DNA from: Hygrocybe punicea
Lineage: Eukaryota > Basidiomycota > Agaricomycetes > Agaricales > Hygrophoraceae
NCBI GenBank assembly: GCA_963556145.1
Contig: OY744472.1
Span: 1,860,001 to 1,924,000, forward strand
Reading direction: 5' to 3'
DNA: 64,000 bases
Shown: piece after piece, positions 22,818-33,537 of the stretch
Layout: each line of letters opens with the position of its first letter
Numbering within the stretch: position 1 is the first letter of the stretch
Made by a program: the position numbers and the translations under genes
The notes under the pieces: generated by a model
What the model was told of the DNA's origin: nothing
The model's input: the letters and a program-made list of their open reading frames with translations, nothing else
Database searches by the model: none

Positions 22818-23922
22818 TCACATGTAATGGTACCCAGACCAGAAGCTAGCCAACTTACCACACCAACGGTTGTTCTGTGAGAGCGCCAGGGACTGGGTCA
22901 CACAAGGATAAAATATATCGAGCAGCGGGGAAGAGGTATTGATCAGGGACGACGTCATGATGCATGAAGGCGCAGCCCTGATGGCCGGCTGGTCAGAAGG
23001 CCCAATATCTGCCAAAATGTGAATGTTGTGCGTCAAGTTGGCAAGTGTCGCGGGGTTGAAATCATGGTCATGGGGATCTGACGGTGAGCAATTTTGAGTT
23101 GAAGCGTCCAATGAGACAATGGGCAGTGCTGTCTAGTGCCTTGCAGGGATTGGGTATAGGTCAGGTGGAGTGAAGTCAAAGGTATTCGGGCTACAATGCC
23201 CACCATGAAATGTTCCTTTCATCTTGATAATGGTGCCGCTATTGGACGATTTTCTGTTGGGATGCAAACATGATCGGAAAGCTTGACAAGGGTCACAAGA
23301 CAAGTTTACGTCGGATTCTGTGCAAGAGGGCAGCAGACTTCTCTTCTAAATATGGAACGTTGAATAGTTAACATTGCTAGCGGCTCCCAGATTGGTCCCT
23401 GGAAAAATCTGATTATGAGCAAATGACATCGATGAACACGAAGTAGGTACCGCTCCTTTTGCGACGGCGTGGATCAGATTGTTCGATGGTAAAGAGCGCT
23501 TTGATGGCGATGCAACGATAAAAAACGGACATGTTACTCCCAGGAGGAAAAAAACGGGTCAGCAGGTACAACAAGCCTTCGTGCATGTTGAAGAGACGCT
23601 GATTGCATGCGGGAACCAGGGACAAAAGGGTGGTATTTTTCTGGAAAAGAAGACTTCCCAACAGGCACGCCGTCACGTCGCCGTGAGCCTGAGATGCACA
23701 GGAATTATGAAACTGTAGTCAGCGTACTTCAATTCAAGTTACCAGAGGATGCGCCAGCGTGTAAGGTGAGGTAGAGGCGCCAGTGGGGCCGTAGGTCATG
23801 TCGTGCTGAACAACTACACCAGTTTCGTACCGCGCACTGCAGAAAAGGCCCCTAGCCAAACTTTTCCTACCAAGGTGCAAGTTAAAGTTATGTGTATATA
23901 ACTCATCCTCACCGTACTTCAC
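22818..23922 (-). CDS. Possible multi-exon hypothetical gene
   Basis: Minus-strand pieces with intron-like joins: ATG near 23922 (MKYGEDELYTHNFN...), a segment ending ...YTLAHP before a GTAACTT donor, a second piece (AHGDVTACLLGSLL...FTIEQSDPRRRKR) at 23676-23413, and a last piece open from about 23145 to 22818 (STQNCSPSDPHDHDFN...). The links between the later pieces are not proven and no family is recognised. It might be an annotatable host gene, a decayed gene, or two chance ORFs. Confidence 0.3.
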
Positions 23923-24166
23923 GCTTCAAAGTTGAAAGCGTATTCATCAAGGATCACAATTATTGATCTGGCTGAATTTGTCAGCAATGGTAGGGGACAA
24001 GAATTTATTACCAAAACAAGAGGAATACAAAGCAATGTCAGAACATACATACATCTACACCAGATAGATATCCATGCCTGTTGCCAATCCCCTATAGAAA
24101 CAACAGTCGATCAAGCAAAAACCAAATTCAAAACAACAACGAAAAGTTGCCCAAACCAACCAAAGT

Positions 24167-25756
24167 CTACCGCAATGGTTTCACGGGCGACGGCAAATCC
24201 GGGATCAGGTAATGCATCGGCTTGGCCATCTGCCCCATATTCTCCTCATGCAGCACCCCGTGCTCAATCGTAAGGCTCGATTGCGCGCTCTCGCCGCCAC
24301 CGAACCACTCGCTCCGCTCCTGGTTCCCATCACCAGTACTTCCGTTCCAGCTGTTGTGCTGGATCTCGTTGGGATCGTATTGCGGGACGGGTTTGCGCGG
24401 CGTGCGCCGCACGGTGCTGCCACTGGACACCGAGCGCCCCATCGGGACCATCTCTGCACCGTGATTGTGGTCCGTGGAGGTGTGCACCAACGGCGGCAAG
24501 CGATAGTCAGCCGACCTCCTGCGCGCCAACTGGGCGTTCTCAAACGCCGCGGTGGGGTTGTTTGCATCCCATGAACGGACATAGTTGTGGTTGGAGGAGG
24601 TCGAGCTGCGGCGCCGTGCGTGAGGCAACGGCATGATCGCATCGAGATCACCGTTCTCAAGGGCGGGAGTTTTCACACTCCACTTGCTGGGGCTCGTGGG
24701 GCTCGCGAAGTTCTCCTCCGAGGGAGAGATCACGGTGATATCCTCGTCACTCCCGGTGGTCATCCCTGGCGCAGCTGCCGGGGTCACCAACGCTTGCGAG
24801 TTCCCAAAGGGGTTTAGAATGCGTGCCCGCTGGTGGCGTTCAGTGGGTGAAGTCCTGGGGTGCGATCTGGGCTTGGACGGTGCGCCAGACGGCGGGCCGT
24901 AGCGCGAGTCGGACGAGGAGAGCCCGCGCCATTTGCTCGCAGACTTGGAGGTAGACTTGGAAGAGTGACGGTAGTTGTGTATGATGTAGGCAACGATAAT
25001 GGTGAAAAGCAAGAGCCCGCCAATGACGCCGCCTGCGATCGCAGCGCCGTTCACTCTGGAATTATCCTCGGTAGAGGCCGCCACTGTTGGCGACGAAGTA
25101 AGAGAAGACGAGGGTGAGGGCAAGGTGGCGTAGAGGCATGAGGGGTCCGTGCTGTTCATGACAAAGAATGGCAGCGATGAGAAATTGAGGGCGGTGCTGT
25201 TCAGGACGGCTCGACAAACGTAATATCCCTGTGGGACATTCACGATTGACCAGGAAAAGTTCATTCCGGTGGGATCAGCGTTCGTTGTGATAGTCTCCGA
25301 GATATCGGGGGGTGGGAAATCATTTGACTGCCGTGGGCGCAAGGGTGTGGGGGTTACGGCGGGAGATTGGGAAACATTTTCGTTAGTGATGATGAGCTGG
25401 AGAGCGGCTGGGGGACCAGCGTAGACCCAGTTGATAGAAGCAGAGGAGCATGCAGTCAATTGCGGAATTTGGTGGAATACAAGTATGGCTGTAGGGGACG
25501 GTGTAGAGGATGTCGTAGGGGATGTCGTGGCAGTGGAGGTGTCCGAATTGGATATTAGGGTGGATGATACTGTGCTTGTGGGAGTGGTGGTGGTGGTGGC
25601 CGTTTCTGAACCGATGTGAGCTTAGTATCGATATCAATAACGATGAGTAAGGGACTTACCTGATACTTGACGAGGGAAGGCGTGCACAGGCTCTGCTCTT
25701 GTCATCAACGCATAGGTTAGCGGGAAAAGCGCGAGCAAGATCCTGAGAGGATACAT
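24167..25756 (-). CDS. Single-pass membrane protein with Ser/Thr-rich ectodomain
   Basis: Exon 1 starts at ATG 25756 with a signal peptide (YPLRILLALFPLTYAL) and ends before a 54-nt intron (25606-25659, GTAAGT...TTCAG). Exon 2 adds a Thr/Ser-rich stretch, an ectodomain with cysteines and N-glycosylation sites (NVSQ, NSTA), a second Ser-rich stalk, and one transmembrane helix (AIAGGVIGGLLLFTIIVAYII). A long, probably disordered cytoplasmic tail follows, with Arg/Ser-rich phosphorylatable segments, to the stop at 24167. Basidiomycete genomes hold many such proteins of this layout; some fungal proteins of this build are cell-wall sensors, but no WSC or other named domain is seen, so a sensor role is inference only. 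About 520 residues in all. Confidence 0.8.
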
Positions 25757-25990
25757 CGTGAAGCCTGCTTGGCAGCAGGGATTCAAAACCCTAAACTGAA
25801 CTGGGTAAGCTTCGAGTAAGTACAGAGTAGAGACTGGCTGTGAAATACCTAGGGTGGGACTGCCAACGTACGGGACAGAGGGGTCCGTGAACAATCAGCC
25901 ATCACCGGCACTGGTCAGATGATAATAGGGCGAAGACGACCGGCAAGGTTCCTATCGACTTATATCTACCAAATTATCGACAATATTTGC

Positions 25991-26074
25991 GGTTCAATGG
26001 TCTAGTGGTTATGATTTCTGTCTTACATTTTCTGTGAACACAGAAGGTCTCCAGTTCGATCCTGGATTGAACCA
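25991..26074 (+). tRNA. tRNA-Val(UAC) with 11-nt intron
   Basis: Acceptor arms GGTTCAA/TTGAACC plus A74, the T-arm TCCAG-TTCGATC-CTGGA, and the anticodon stem TCTGT/ACAGA are all present. Between the anticodon arms are 18 nt, that is a loop CTTACA...C with an 11-nt insertion after position 37, giving anticodon TAC. Without the intron the length is 73, identical to the tRNA at 32635. The poly-T terminator begins 2 nt after the gene. Confidence 0.93.
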
Positions 26075-26075
26075 T

Positions 26076-26084
26076 CTTTTTTTT
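26076..26084 (+). terminator. RNA polymerase III terminator
   Basis: A run of Ts directly follows the tRNA-Val(UAC) gene. Confidence 0.8.
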
Positions 26085-26089
26085 GCTTA

Positions 26090-27324
26090 ATGCATCTTCC
26101 CGTCTTCCTCTTCACTGCCGTCGCCATCGCCGTCTCCTGGTTCCTCTACACCCAGCACCCCAACGCCCGCAATAAACCGCTGCACCCAGCCCTGACTTTC
26201 GTCGTCCTCCTCCACTCCCTTTTCATCCTTTATGCAATCATCGTCTCCCCACCTCCGAACATCTTCACTAGCCTTGGCCTGCCCCTCTCCGCCTCCACCG
26301 ACAGCATCCGCACCGCCCTTATTCAACACACCTATGCATCACAAGGTCATGCGGTCAACGATGTCGTAACCCAGACGCTGCCTGACCACGTAGAGACCTT
26401 GCTAAAGAAGCTTCAGTCCTTTGAAGCGCGCACGCTATACGTCAGGTCCGTCCTACACATCCACCATAGTCAATAGTCAATATTCGCATTATCGACTGAA
26501 CTTTCCTTCTCTTGTGCCTTGCATAAATGGTAATCTAGATTCGGACATGACGTCCTTCATTGCACGTACTGCCAATCTGCGACCGACTTTGCACTCTACG
26601 CGCTCCCGCGCCCGTTACTCCAGTACATACGCACCACTGCGATCGTTGGGCTCCTCACTCTACGCGGGACCCGAAGGGAATATGGGCGCACGATGGGCGT
26701 TGCGGTCCTGGTTGGGGCGTTGGTGGCCGAGTGTTGGTGGATCAATACTGTGCAGGTGACAGTGAGTGCAAGGGACGGCGTAGCGCAGCGGAGTGTCATG
26801 GTATGTACCAGTGCTCGCACAGATAATATATTTATATCCTTCCAACAACAGTGGCACGACCTCCTCTGGACCCTCCGCCACGTCCTCTTTCTCGTTATTC
26901 CGCCCGTCCTTCTCGCACTCCCACCCGCTTCACCCACAGACCCCCTCGCCGCCCTCCCACAGGCTCTTACCGCACTAGAAAAGTACGTCGGATTGCCCAC
27001 TCAGTTTCCCTCCCTATTAACCTTGTCTGTCCGTCTCTGCACAGCATGACGACGCGTATGCACCTCCTCAAGTACATGCGCGGTGCGACGATGCGTGTGC
27101 CTTCCCTTCGAGCACGCGCCGGCTCGTGGTGGAGTGCAGAGCGGCGCGAAGGCACGTGGGTGCGCCAGGACACCGATGTACGCCGTGTGGCGGAGCGGCT
27201 CGGGGTGGGCTTCGGTGAGGGCAATGGGGAGGATGCTCCAGAGGGGAAGCTGCGAACAACGGCAAAGCTGACAGTGCGGGCGTTGATGGGGGGTTTCGTG
27301 CCAAGCCAGTATTGGACCTGGTAA
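26090..27324 (+). CDS. Conserved-looking multi-pass membrane protein, function unknown
   Basis: Four exons join in frame. Exon 1 from ATG 26090 (MHLPVFLFTAVAIAVSWF) ends ...EARTLYVR. Exon 2 begins FGHDVLHCTYCQSATDFALY after a CTAG acceptor and includes a hydrophobic segment (MGVAVLVGALVAECWW). Exon 3 is WHDLLWTLRHVLFLVIPPVLL. Exon 4 begins MTTRMHLLKYMRG and ends PSQYWTW at TAA 27322-27324. At least four hydrophobic helices and a HCTYC cysteine pair are visible. I do not recognise the family. The ATG lies only 16 nt after the tRNA gene, so the 5' leader is either very short or overlaps the tRNA. The consistent frame across three introns supports a real gene. Confidence 0.75.
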
Positions 27325-27576
27325 ATTACCCTCTTTCGATTCAAGGACATGCAGGGTATTCGCAGCTACAAATGCCTATCTGTTGTCCAGGCTTGTAACC
27401 ATACATCTTGGCTTGAATTCAAAACTCAACATGGGAGCTCAATTCGACCGTCATGGGTAATTGACTGGTCGTTATTAAATAATCGAGGGCATATAGTTGC
27501 TATGATCGTCCGTGTCACCTCGAAATAAAGCCCCGGCGACATGAGAACTCTGGAAGCCAAAACAGCCCACGAGCAA

Positions 27577-29487
27577 TCATGGCGCAAGCTCAAGATACTC
27601 GGGAATATTTTTACAGAATGGCAAGCTCAGTTCTTCCTTCACTACGTTGCGACCATCGTCGGTCAGGGTCGGGATGCCAGACTTGATATCCATATCGAAA
27701 TATCGTGGAATGAATCTAGGTAGGAGTAAGCGGTGAGATCTTCGACTTCGTTTGAAAGGGCAATAAGACTCACTCGATACCCTTCCTCTTCATCTCTGCC
27801 GCCTCATTCCTCTGCTTCTGTTCAATGATCATCTTCTCCTTGTTCGCATCCCCGAACTCCTTCTTCAGCAATCTACTAGTGACGTTCTCCCAAAGCCTTC
27901 GACTCTCATATGGATGCTGTTGTGATATCGGCCGCACCGATTTTGGTATGGGTCTCAGGACCGACAAATCCAGTAAGGTGGCGTAGTCATTTTCAGTATC
28001 AGTATCTGATGGAGAGCTGTCGGCTACGGACTTGGGAGTGACGAGGGGATTCACGCGCCGCCAACGGATGCGATTTTTCCATGAACCGTCGAAGACGGCG
28101 ACGATACGTGACTGCGGTACATCTTTGACCTTGGTCCATTCCTCATGACGCCGTTCTCCATCGGTGTAGGTATGGATCACGCCTTCCAGAAGAAAATGGG
28201 CCTTTCCAAGCCAGGACTGCAAGCACGCAGAACAGAGAATAACGTAGAATTAGTGACGGTTCTACAGAGAAGGGAGGGAAGGAGTAGGTCGCACCTCTTC
28301 CTTGTACTCGATGATCGATCTAAAATTCTTTCCGTTGTTTCGACCACTACAAGTAATGATGGACGAATCTTCGACAGTCAAGTAAAAGCTTCCTCTCAGA
28401 ATCCCGTTTACATACGCGACGGGATGCGTAATATGATACATCTCCCCCTGTCCTGGCCCACCTGTGATGTTCACAAATATCCCCTTGTTGAACGAGCCGG
28501 GAGACACACGGATCGCCGCCGTGGCAACCTTGGCAGAGATTTGGTCGATCCCAGACAATTCGAGTGAACGTGCTGGACAGGAAGCGTAATACGCTGATAC
28601 CGGCGGATGATGCGAGATTTGTTCAGTAGCATAAACGACCCTCACGCGGTTAGAATCATCCGCTCGATCTTCCCCAGATTCAACATCACCATCTGCAAGA
28701 TTGAGTTTGGACATTTGCGCGTCCAAGTTGATGTCGAGAGATGTGGCAGCGGTTGATGGACTCTTCTTGTCTTTGGACGTAGAGCTGAGGCCGCTCCGAT
28801 TGCTCTTGGAGCTCTTTGCGCTCTTGACGCTTGACGCATCTGAAGAAACCGCGTTTGCAGTTGGTAGCGGGTGATTATGGAGGATTGGAGGTTGTCGCGG
28901 TTCCGCCGAGTACGTGACGGGAATGACATCCCAGTGAGATCGGAAGTGTTCGCCTAGGACGGAGTTGTACGGTTTGCAGATTTTACCATGCTACGAGAAG
29001 AAAAAATGAGTGAAAGTGTAAGTAGAGATGGCGTCAGACCTACTATGAATTTCAAATCTTTTGCAAATGTGAATCTGAGAACTGCAAGCATTCGTTCGAA
29101 AGGGTCTTCGGGATCATTAATTCTGCGAAGATAGGGTCAACACTCAAATCGTAGTGGACGATGAGAACCACCGAACGCAGCAAAGAGGTCAGGTCTATCC
29201 AGGTAGTGCCAATACTCCAGATTAGGCATGGGTTCGAGAAGTGAAGCGGGCAAAGACAGACGCCTAATTGGAATTCAGGTGACGGTCAGTTCATACGTCG
29301 TTGATCACGAATTCGGAGAAACGAACATGGAAGCAATATCCTTGACGCCAAGGCACTTCTTTACCAGCTGAACGATCATCTTTAGCTTTCCGCCCTCCCC
29401 CGTATCGCCTGAGTCTGGGACGGCCAGTGAGGTGCCAGGTGCGCCTTCGTCTACAAGGACATCATTTTGATCATCCTTTGAATCCAT
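27577..29487 (-). CDS. Oxysterol-binding protein, short ORP class (Osh4/Kes1-like)
   Basis: Exon 1 (ATG 29487) is acidic and ends KCLGVKDIASM. The following exons give RLSLPASLLEPMPNLEYWHYLDRPDLF, NDPEDPFERMLAVLRFTFAKDL and HGKICKPYNSVLGEHFRSHW. A long insert rich in Ser/Lys precedes the family signature EQISHHPP and the barrel strands AYVNGILRGSFYL. After an intron comes SWLGKAHFLLEGVIH..., and a last exon, FIPRYFDMDIKSG...NIPEYLELAP, stops at 27577-27579. No PH or ankyrin domain precedes the lipid-binding core, so it belongs with the short cytosolic Osh proteins that exchange sterol and PI4P between membranes. The Ser-rich insert near residue 130-190 is longer than in yeast Kes1. Confidence 0.92.
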
Positions 29488-29846
29488 AATCGTTCAGCAA
29501 TAAATAACTGAAGATATAAAGCAATTCGATGGTGGAGTAACGATAAACAAGTGTTGCCGTCGAATGGGCTGGACGACTTTATGTTAAAGGAACACAGCCA
29601 CGGATCACAGGACTGAAACGTGGACAGCCCGACGTCGTCGCCTTTACGAAATCAATTATTTAATATTGTTCGGGGTGGCCGGTGACCGGTGACCGGCGAT
29701 CTCAAGCTTTACCGTCAGGTCAAGGGGGAACACGTACAATTATGCGGTTATTAGTACATGTTCACTTTCGGTACGAACAAAAGAAAAAGAAAACGGCAAT
29801 GACATACCGAAAACATATTTTTACGTCCGAGTTGATACCGCTTCCG
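29488..29846. other. Promoter side of the oxysterol-binding gene
   Basis: No ORF of interest. The sequence GGTGACCGGTGACCGGCGA near 29680 is a short tandem repeat. Confidence 0.35.
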
Positions 29847-30690
29847 TCACCCAATCACACCTGTGTAAATCCTACGGCCCATGCCGTTATGGTTAGCTTC
29901 GATATGATCTTTCCCCTCTGCGATCCACGTTTGGCGATCCTGAGGGAAGCTCGCTGTTAGAAGACTCCCAACCCCACTCCAATTCACGCGTGCCCCTCCT
30001 CCAGTCAGGTGGAAATCCGGGATGACAAAGGCGAGGCGGGGATGATGGGCTACAGGGGAAGTGGAGCTATTCAACGAACTGACTTGCAATCCAATTTCGT
30101 TGAGGAAGGATTGTCTCAAGCCAATCGCCCATACCGTTATTGTCGATGGGTCAGATTGAATGTGATCCTTGGCAGATCCTACCCAGCCATCTAGTCCGAC
30201 CGTTGGAAGACTACAACATATTACCGGGACCGGTATAGTTGGCCCTCGCCCCTCCTCCTACCACAGTAAATCCTGACGGAAGGCGTACTTGAAGCGTTGG
30301 ATGAGGGAAAACCCCGCTCGTGCCACTAATTATTGCCCCGAGATGGGAGTACCGTTCTTCATCTGTGCAACAATGCAATACGCGACGATTCTGGCAACGC
30401 TGACTTCAATATGGTCTTTCGAAGAAACTGTCCACGTAGTTCCACTTTGGTTAGGGAACACACCCGTCAGCAGATTGCCTGGAGGGGATGGAGGAGAACA
30501 TGGACCATCCCAGTCAACGTACGCTCCTCCTCCCAGGATCACGGTTCCTTGAGGAGCGGTTATGGTGACGCTCGGGTGTTGGGCGCAACCAGAGGTGGCC
30601 TTGAGCAATCGGAGGTTTACAACACTCCAACATTGTATGCATCGACGACCTCGGTGGACATGTAGAGGTCGACTTCATCGACCAAGATCA
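29847..30690 (-). pseudogene. Decayed protein of tandem Gly-Gly-Gly-Ala repeats
   Basis: Three related modules can be read on the minus strand: VILGGGAYVDWDG...WTVSSKDHIE, VVGGGARANYTGPG...GSAKDHIQ, and TGGGARVNWSGVGSLL...WIAEGKDHIE. Each is about 75 residues, GGGA-x-V-x-W-x-G followed by a Trp and a K-D-H-I motif. Frames shift between modules: near 30335 a G appears missing before CAATAATTAG, and another change near 30210 follows GGTCCCGGTAATATG. Near 30620 an extra TGT separates the start (MSTEVVDAYNVGV) from VNLRLLKATSG. I know no function for this repeat. It may be a decayed gene, though sequencing error could mimic some shifts. Confidence 0.5.
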
Positions 30691-30699
30691 GCCCCCTTA

Positions 30700-32634
30700 G
30701 GTGGTCAGAGCAGAGGAAGTCTGAATATTAGAACGATGCAGAAGACTGGGGATGTCGTGAGATTGTCCATGCTTTCGATCATGTGACCCACCTTTACAAA
30801 CATGCGTACACGGAGTATTTCAAACCAGTTCTGAATTCTAGAACTTACAGTAAACTGACAAGTACATCACGACATTCCATGGTACTACTGCGGCGGCTGA
30901 TTGTGCCTCACCGTATGAAGTAAATGTCATAGAGCGCGGTATTTGGCCCAAACACCGGGATTCGCAATCCTCAGCTGGTAGATTGAAGACGTTTATGATG
31001 CAACGGGAGCATGGAAGATTTAGGCGACCTTTAGGCGACCTCTTTGTAAATAACGGGATCATCAATTACGAGAGGTTATACCATTCAGCTCGTCGCTGAT
31101 TTCGTTTCAGCAGATGGTGTTATAATGCCATCCTCGGCAACCCCACCGAAATCGGCGAAGCTGTCAACCACATCAGTGTGTGGTCTTGCAACAACTGTGA
31201 ACCGATCATAGTGCTACCAGAGTCTTGGACTGAGACCTGGACGGGATCGGCGTCTGCCATGCTCTACATTTCCCTCGCCTCGCTTTCTCACAATTCCTGA
31301 AATCAACTAATGTTCGTAATTTTGTAGTCTCAATCGCGCTCACGAGCGGCTCATCAATGGGTACGATCTTCACCATCTTTTCTGAACTCGCTCATCGTGG
31401 TTAGCTATTCGGACTCAGTGGAGACTCGGACTGCCTAGTCGGGAGCTGGTGATCCATCTTGCTGTTCAAATATAAATTACCTGTCTAATTCAGGATGAAC
31501 TCCGCAAACAGTGAGCCCTGTCTTTAGTTTTTATGTCCCTAGCCGCTGACACACGATGGCTTGGGGTAGGTGGAACGACCATGAGTAGCCGGTAATGTTG
31601 AGAACTCGACGGCAGCTGACGGTGTTGCCTTTGCAGACGTTTTGTTCCAACAATCTCCTTCAGAAGGCTATGTTACTCCACACCACAGGCACAGCACCAG
31701 GACAAGTTTCGACCGCAAAGTCGTATGGGTGCCAGCGCCTGATCGGCCCAAGTTGTCAATAAAGTCTTCTATTAGGATGCAAGACCGACTAGCATCGTGC
31801 ACACTACTGGTGGTACCGGGGTCCTCAATAGCCCTCACATGTCTTTTGGGTACGGATTGCCGAGAGTATCGGCTCCGTAGGAAGGTCGCCAAGGAAGACG
31901 GCCACATTGTTCCAAGGGAAATCGTTGAACTCTGGTGATTCGATGTACAGTAATTCAATTTCGAACTCTACATTGTTTTAGCGCGTCCAATTCACACCCA
32001 GACCGACAGTCCTGCTGTCGCAGAGCTTTCTGAGTCTCGTCAGCGTGAGGCAGGATCGACTATGGGTCCACCTGTTGCTTTTCGCAGCAAAGTTGGCACT
32101 TGTCATTTCGAAGTTACGCGGGTTTCTTGAACAAGGACCTCTGACATTCCGACGCTTTACCGAGTCCTGTTGAATGCAGAACTTATCAACTTTACCATTG
32201 ACGATCGGAGCCCTCCATATTGTAATTAAGAACATTGGCGACGGCCCGAGGATTCCACCGAACAACTTAAATAACCACTTTGCTACGAGGCATCAGTATC
32301 TCGAACACGATTTTGCTTGTGATGATGTCCTGACAGCGTTGTTCAGCATTCAAATCTTCCTGATGGACCTTTCACGAACTCGCTTCCGAGTCCTATGGGT
32401 GTAGGTTATATGATTAAGCCACTATCGCAGCTTCCATGCTCTTTGGAAATATACACGATTCTCGTTGCTGTTAACTTTGAACATCCGGAAGTCATCTCGG
32501 TATTCATAATCTAGCCCGAGGAGGTACAACCTGAACGGCATTGGACGGTTTGCATTCTGTCTGACTTGGCAGAAGATATTTGGTCACAATTTCCCATCTG
32601 ATCAAAATGCACTTCAAGTCAGCATGAATTGAGC
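30700..32634. other. Two-kilobase stretch without a supported gene
   Basis: Several ORFs of 60-100 codons occur on both strands (31642-31938, 31668-31958, 31978-32265, 32174-32404). One short plus-strand reading near 31110-31290 (NAILGNPTEIGEAVNHISVW) looks protein-like, but has no start or partner exon. It may be gene debris next to the decayed repeat protein. Confidence 0.35.
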
Positions 32635-32707
32635 GGTTCAATGGTCTAATGGTTATGATTTCTGTCTCACACACAGAAGGTTCCCAGTTCGATCCTGGGT
32701 TGAACCA
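32635..32707 (+). tRNA. tRNA-Val(CAC), intronless
   Basis: GGTTCAA/TTGAACC acceptor arms, T-arm CCCAG-TTCGATC-CTGGG, anticodon stem TCTGT/ACAGA with loop CTCACAC, giving anticodon CAC. It differs from the 25991 tRNA at about five positions. One change is a compensated T-arm pair, and the first anticodon base changes T to C. A T-run follows. Confidence 0.93.
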
Positions 32708-32716
32708 TTTTTTTTA
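32708..32716 (+). terminator. RNA polymerase III terminator
   Basis: A T-run directly after tRNA-Val(CAC). Confidence 0.75.
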
Positions 32717-32874
32717 CCAGGCCGACACCTTCAACATCTGAGAGCCACCACACCTCTGATACACAGGGATTATTTAAATAGCGACGAAAACGTAGATGTC
32801 GATATAACTAGTTATGATGCTACAAGTATCTCGGACAGAATGGGGACTCCTTCACCGAACGAACGTTACGATCG

Positions 32875-33537
32875 TTATCCCGGTGTGACCAAAACTCCAG
32901 ACGCAGATCCACCCGACCCAATGGGAGGCGTGGACAGATCAACGGACCAAGCCCCTACCCCTGCTTCCACACCCCCATAGGTGACGGCGAGAAGTGTAGT
33001 AGATGCATCATACAAAACCTCGACCGAATTGCTGACTTCCTGGATGAACGACCCAGTCCTGAGATTCATGTCCAACCATACCTTCAATTTGATAGAAGGC
33101 TGGATTTCAACTTGACCCGAGACGAGAATTGGCGACACGGAAATGGGTAAGAATTCGCCATCCAGGCGACATGCGACTCCTGCGTGTATGAGCCCGTATT
33201 TGTTATCCATATAGAATTTACCGCTTTGGTCGGGTGGACCGGTGGGAGGATGGAGAAGGCCATTGACATCCAGAACAGATGTCTGGCCAAACTTGATTTT
33301 CTGAGGATCGGTCCAAGAACTGATGCGGTCTCCAAGTTTGGTGTTCAACTGGCCGAAGATCTGATATTCTTCGGTCCACTCGAAGTAATTGTTCTCGAGG
33401 AAATCGTCTCCCTTCCACACAACCGAGAACGTGTCATTAACCTCCTTGGCAATGCACAGCTTGTAGCCGCCACTTTTCAAGGCCGGTAACTGAGTTTTGT
33501 GAATCCTGACTTCGAGTGCGTAGTGGGTAGTGCTGTT
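32875..33537 (-). CDS. Paralogue of the 35027 gene; start codon not found
   Basis: The frame encodes about 220 residues closely related to the plus-strand gene at 35027-35635 (YKLCIAKEVNDTFSVVWKGDDFLENN against YKLCVAKMVNQMYTVVWSGEDFLQNN) across the whole length. The homologous N-terminus (STTHYALEVRIHKTQLPALK) is readable up to 33537, where a TAG precedes it. There is no ATG at the expected place; ATA-G stands there. Either a short exon lies upstream, with ATCATAG as acceptor, or the start was lost. The C-terminus has an extra Gly/Ser tail. The function is unknown. No signal peptide or membrane segment is seen, and the alternating hydrophobic pattern suggests a beta-rich cytosolic protein. 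Confidence 0.6.
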   Translation of the reverse strand, partial: NSTTHYALEVRIHKTQLPALKSGGYKLCIAKEVNDTFSVVWKGDDFLENNYFEWTEEYQIFGQLNTKLGDRISSWTDPQKIKFGQTSVLDVNGLLHPPTGPPDQSGKFYMDNKYGLIHAGVACRLDGEFLPISVSPILVSGQVEIQPSIKLKVWLDMNLRTGSFIQEVSNSVEVLYDASTTLLAVTYGGVEAGVGAWSVDLSTPPIGSGGSASGVLVTPG

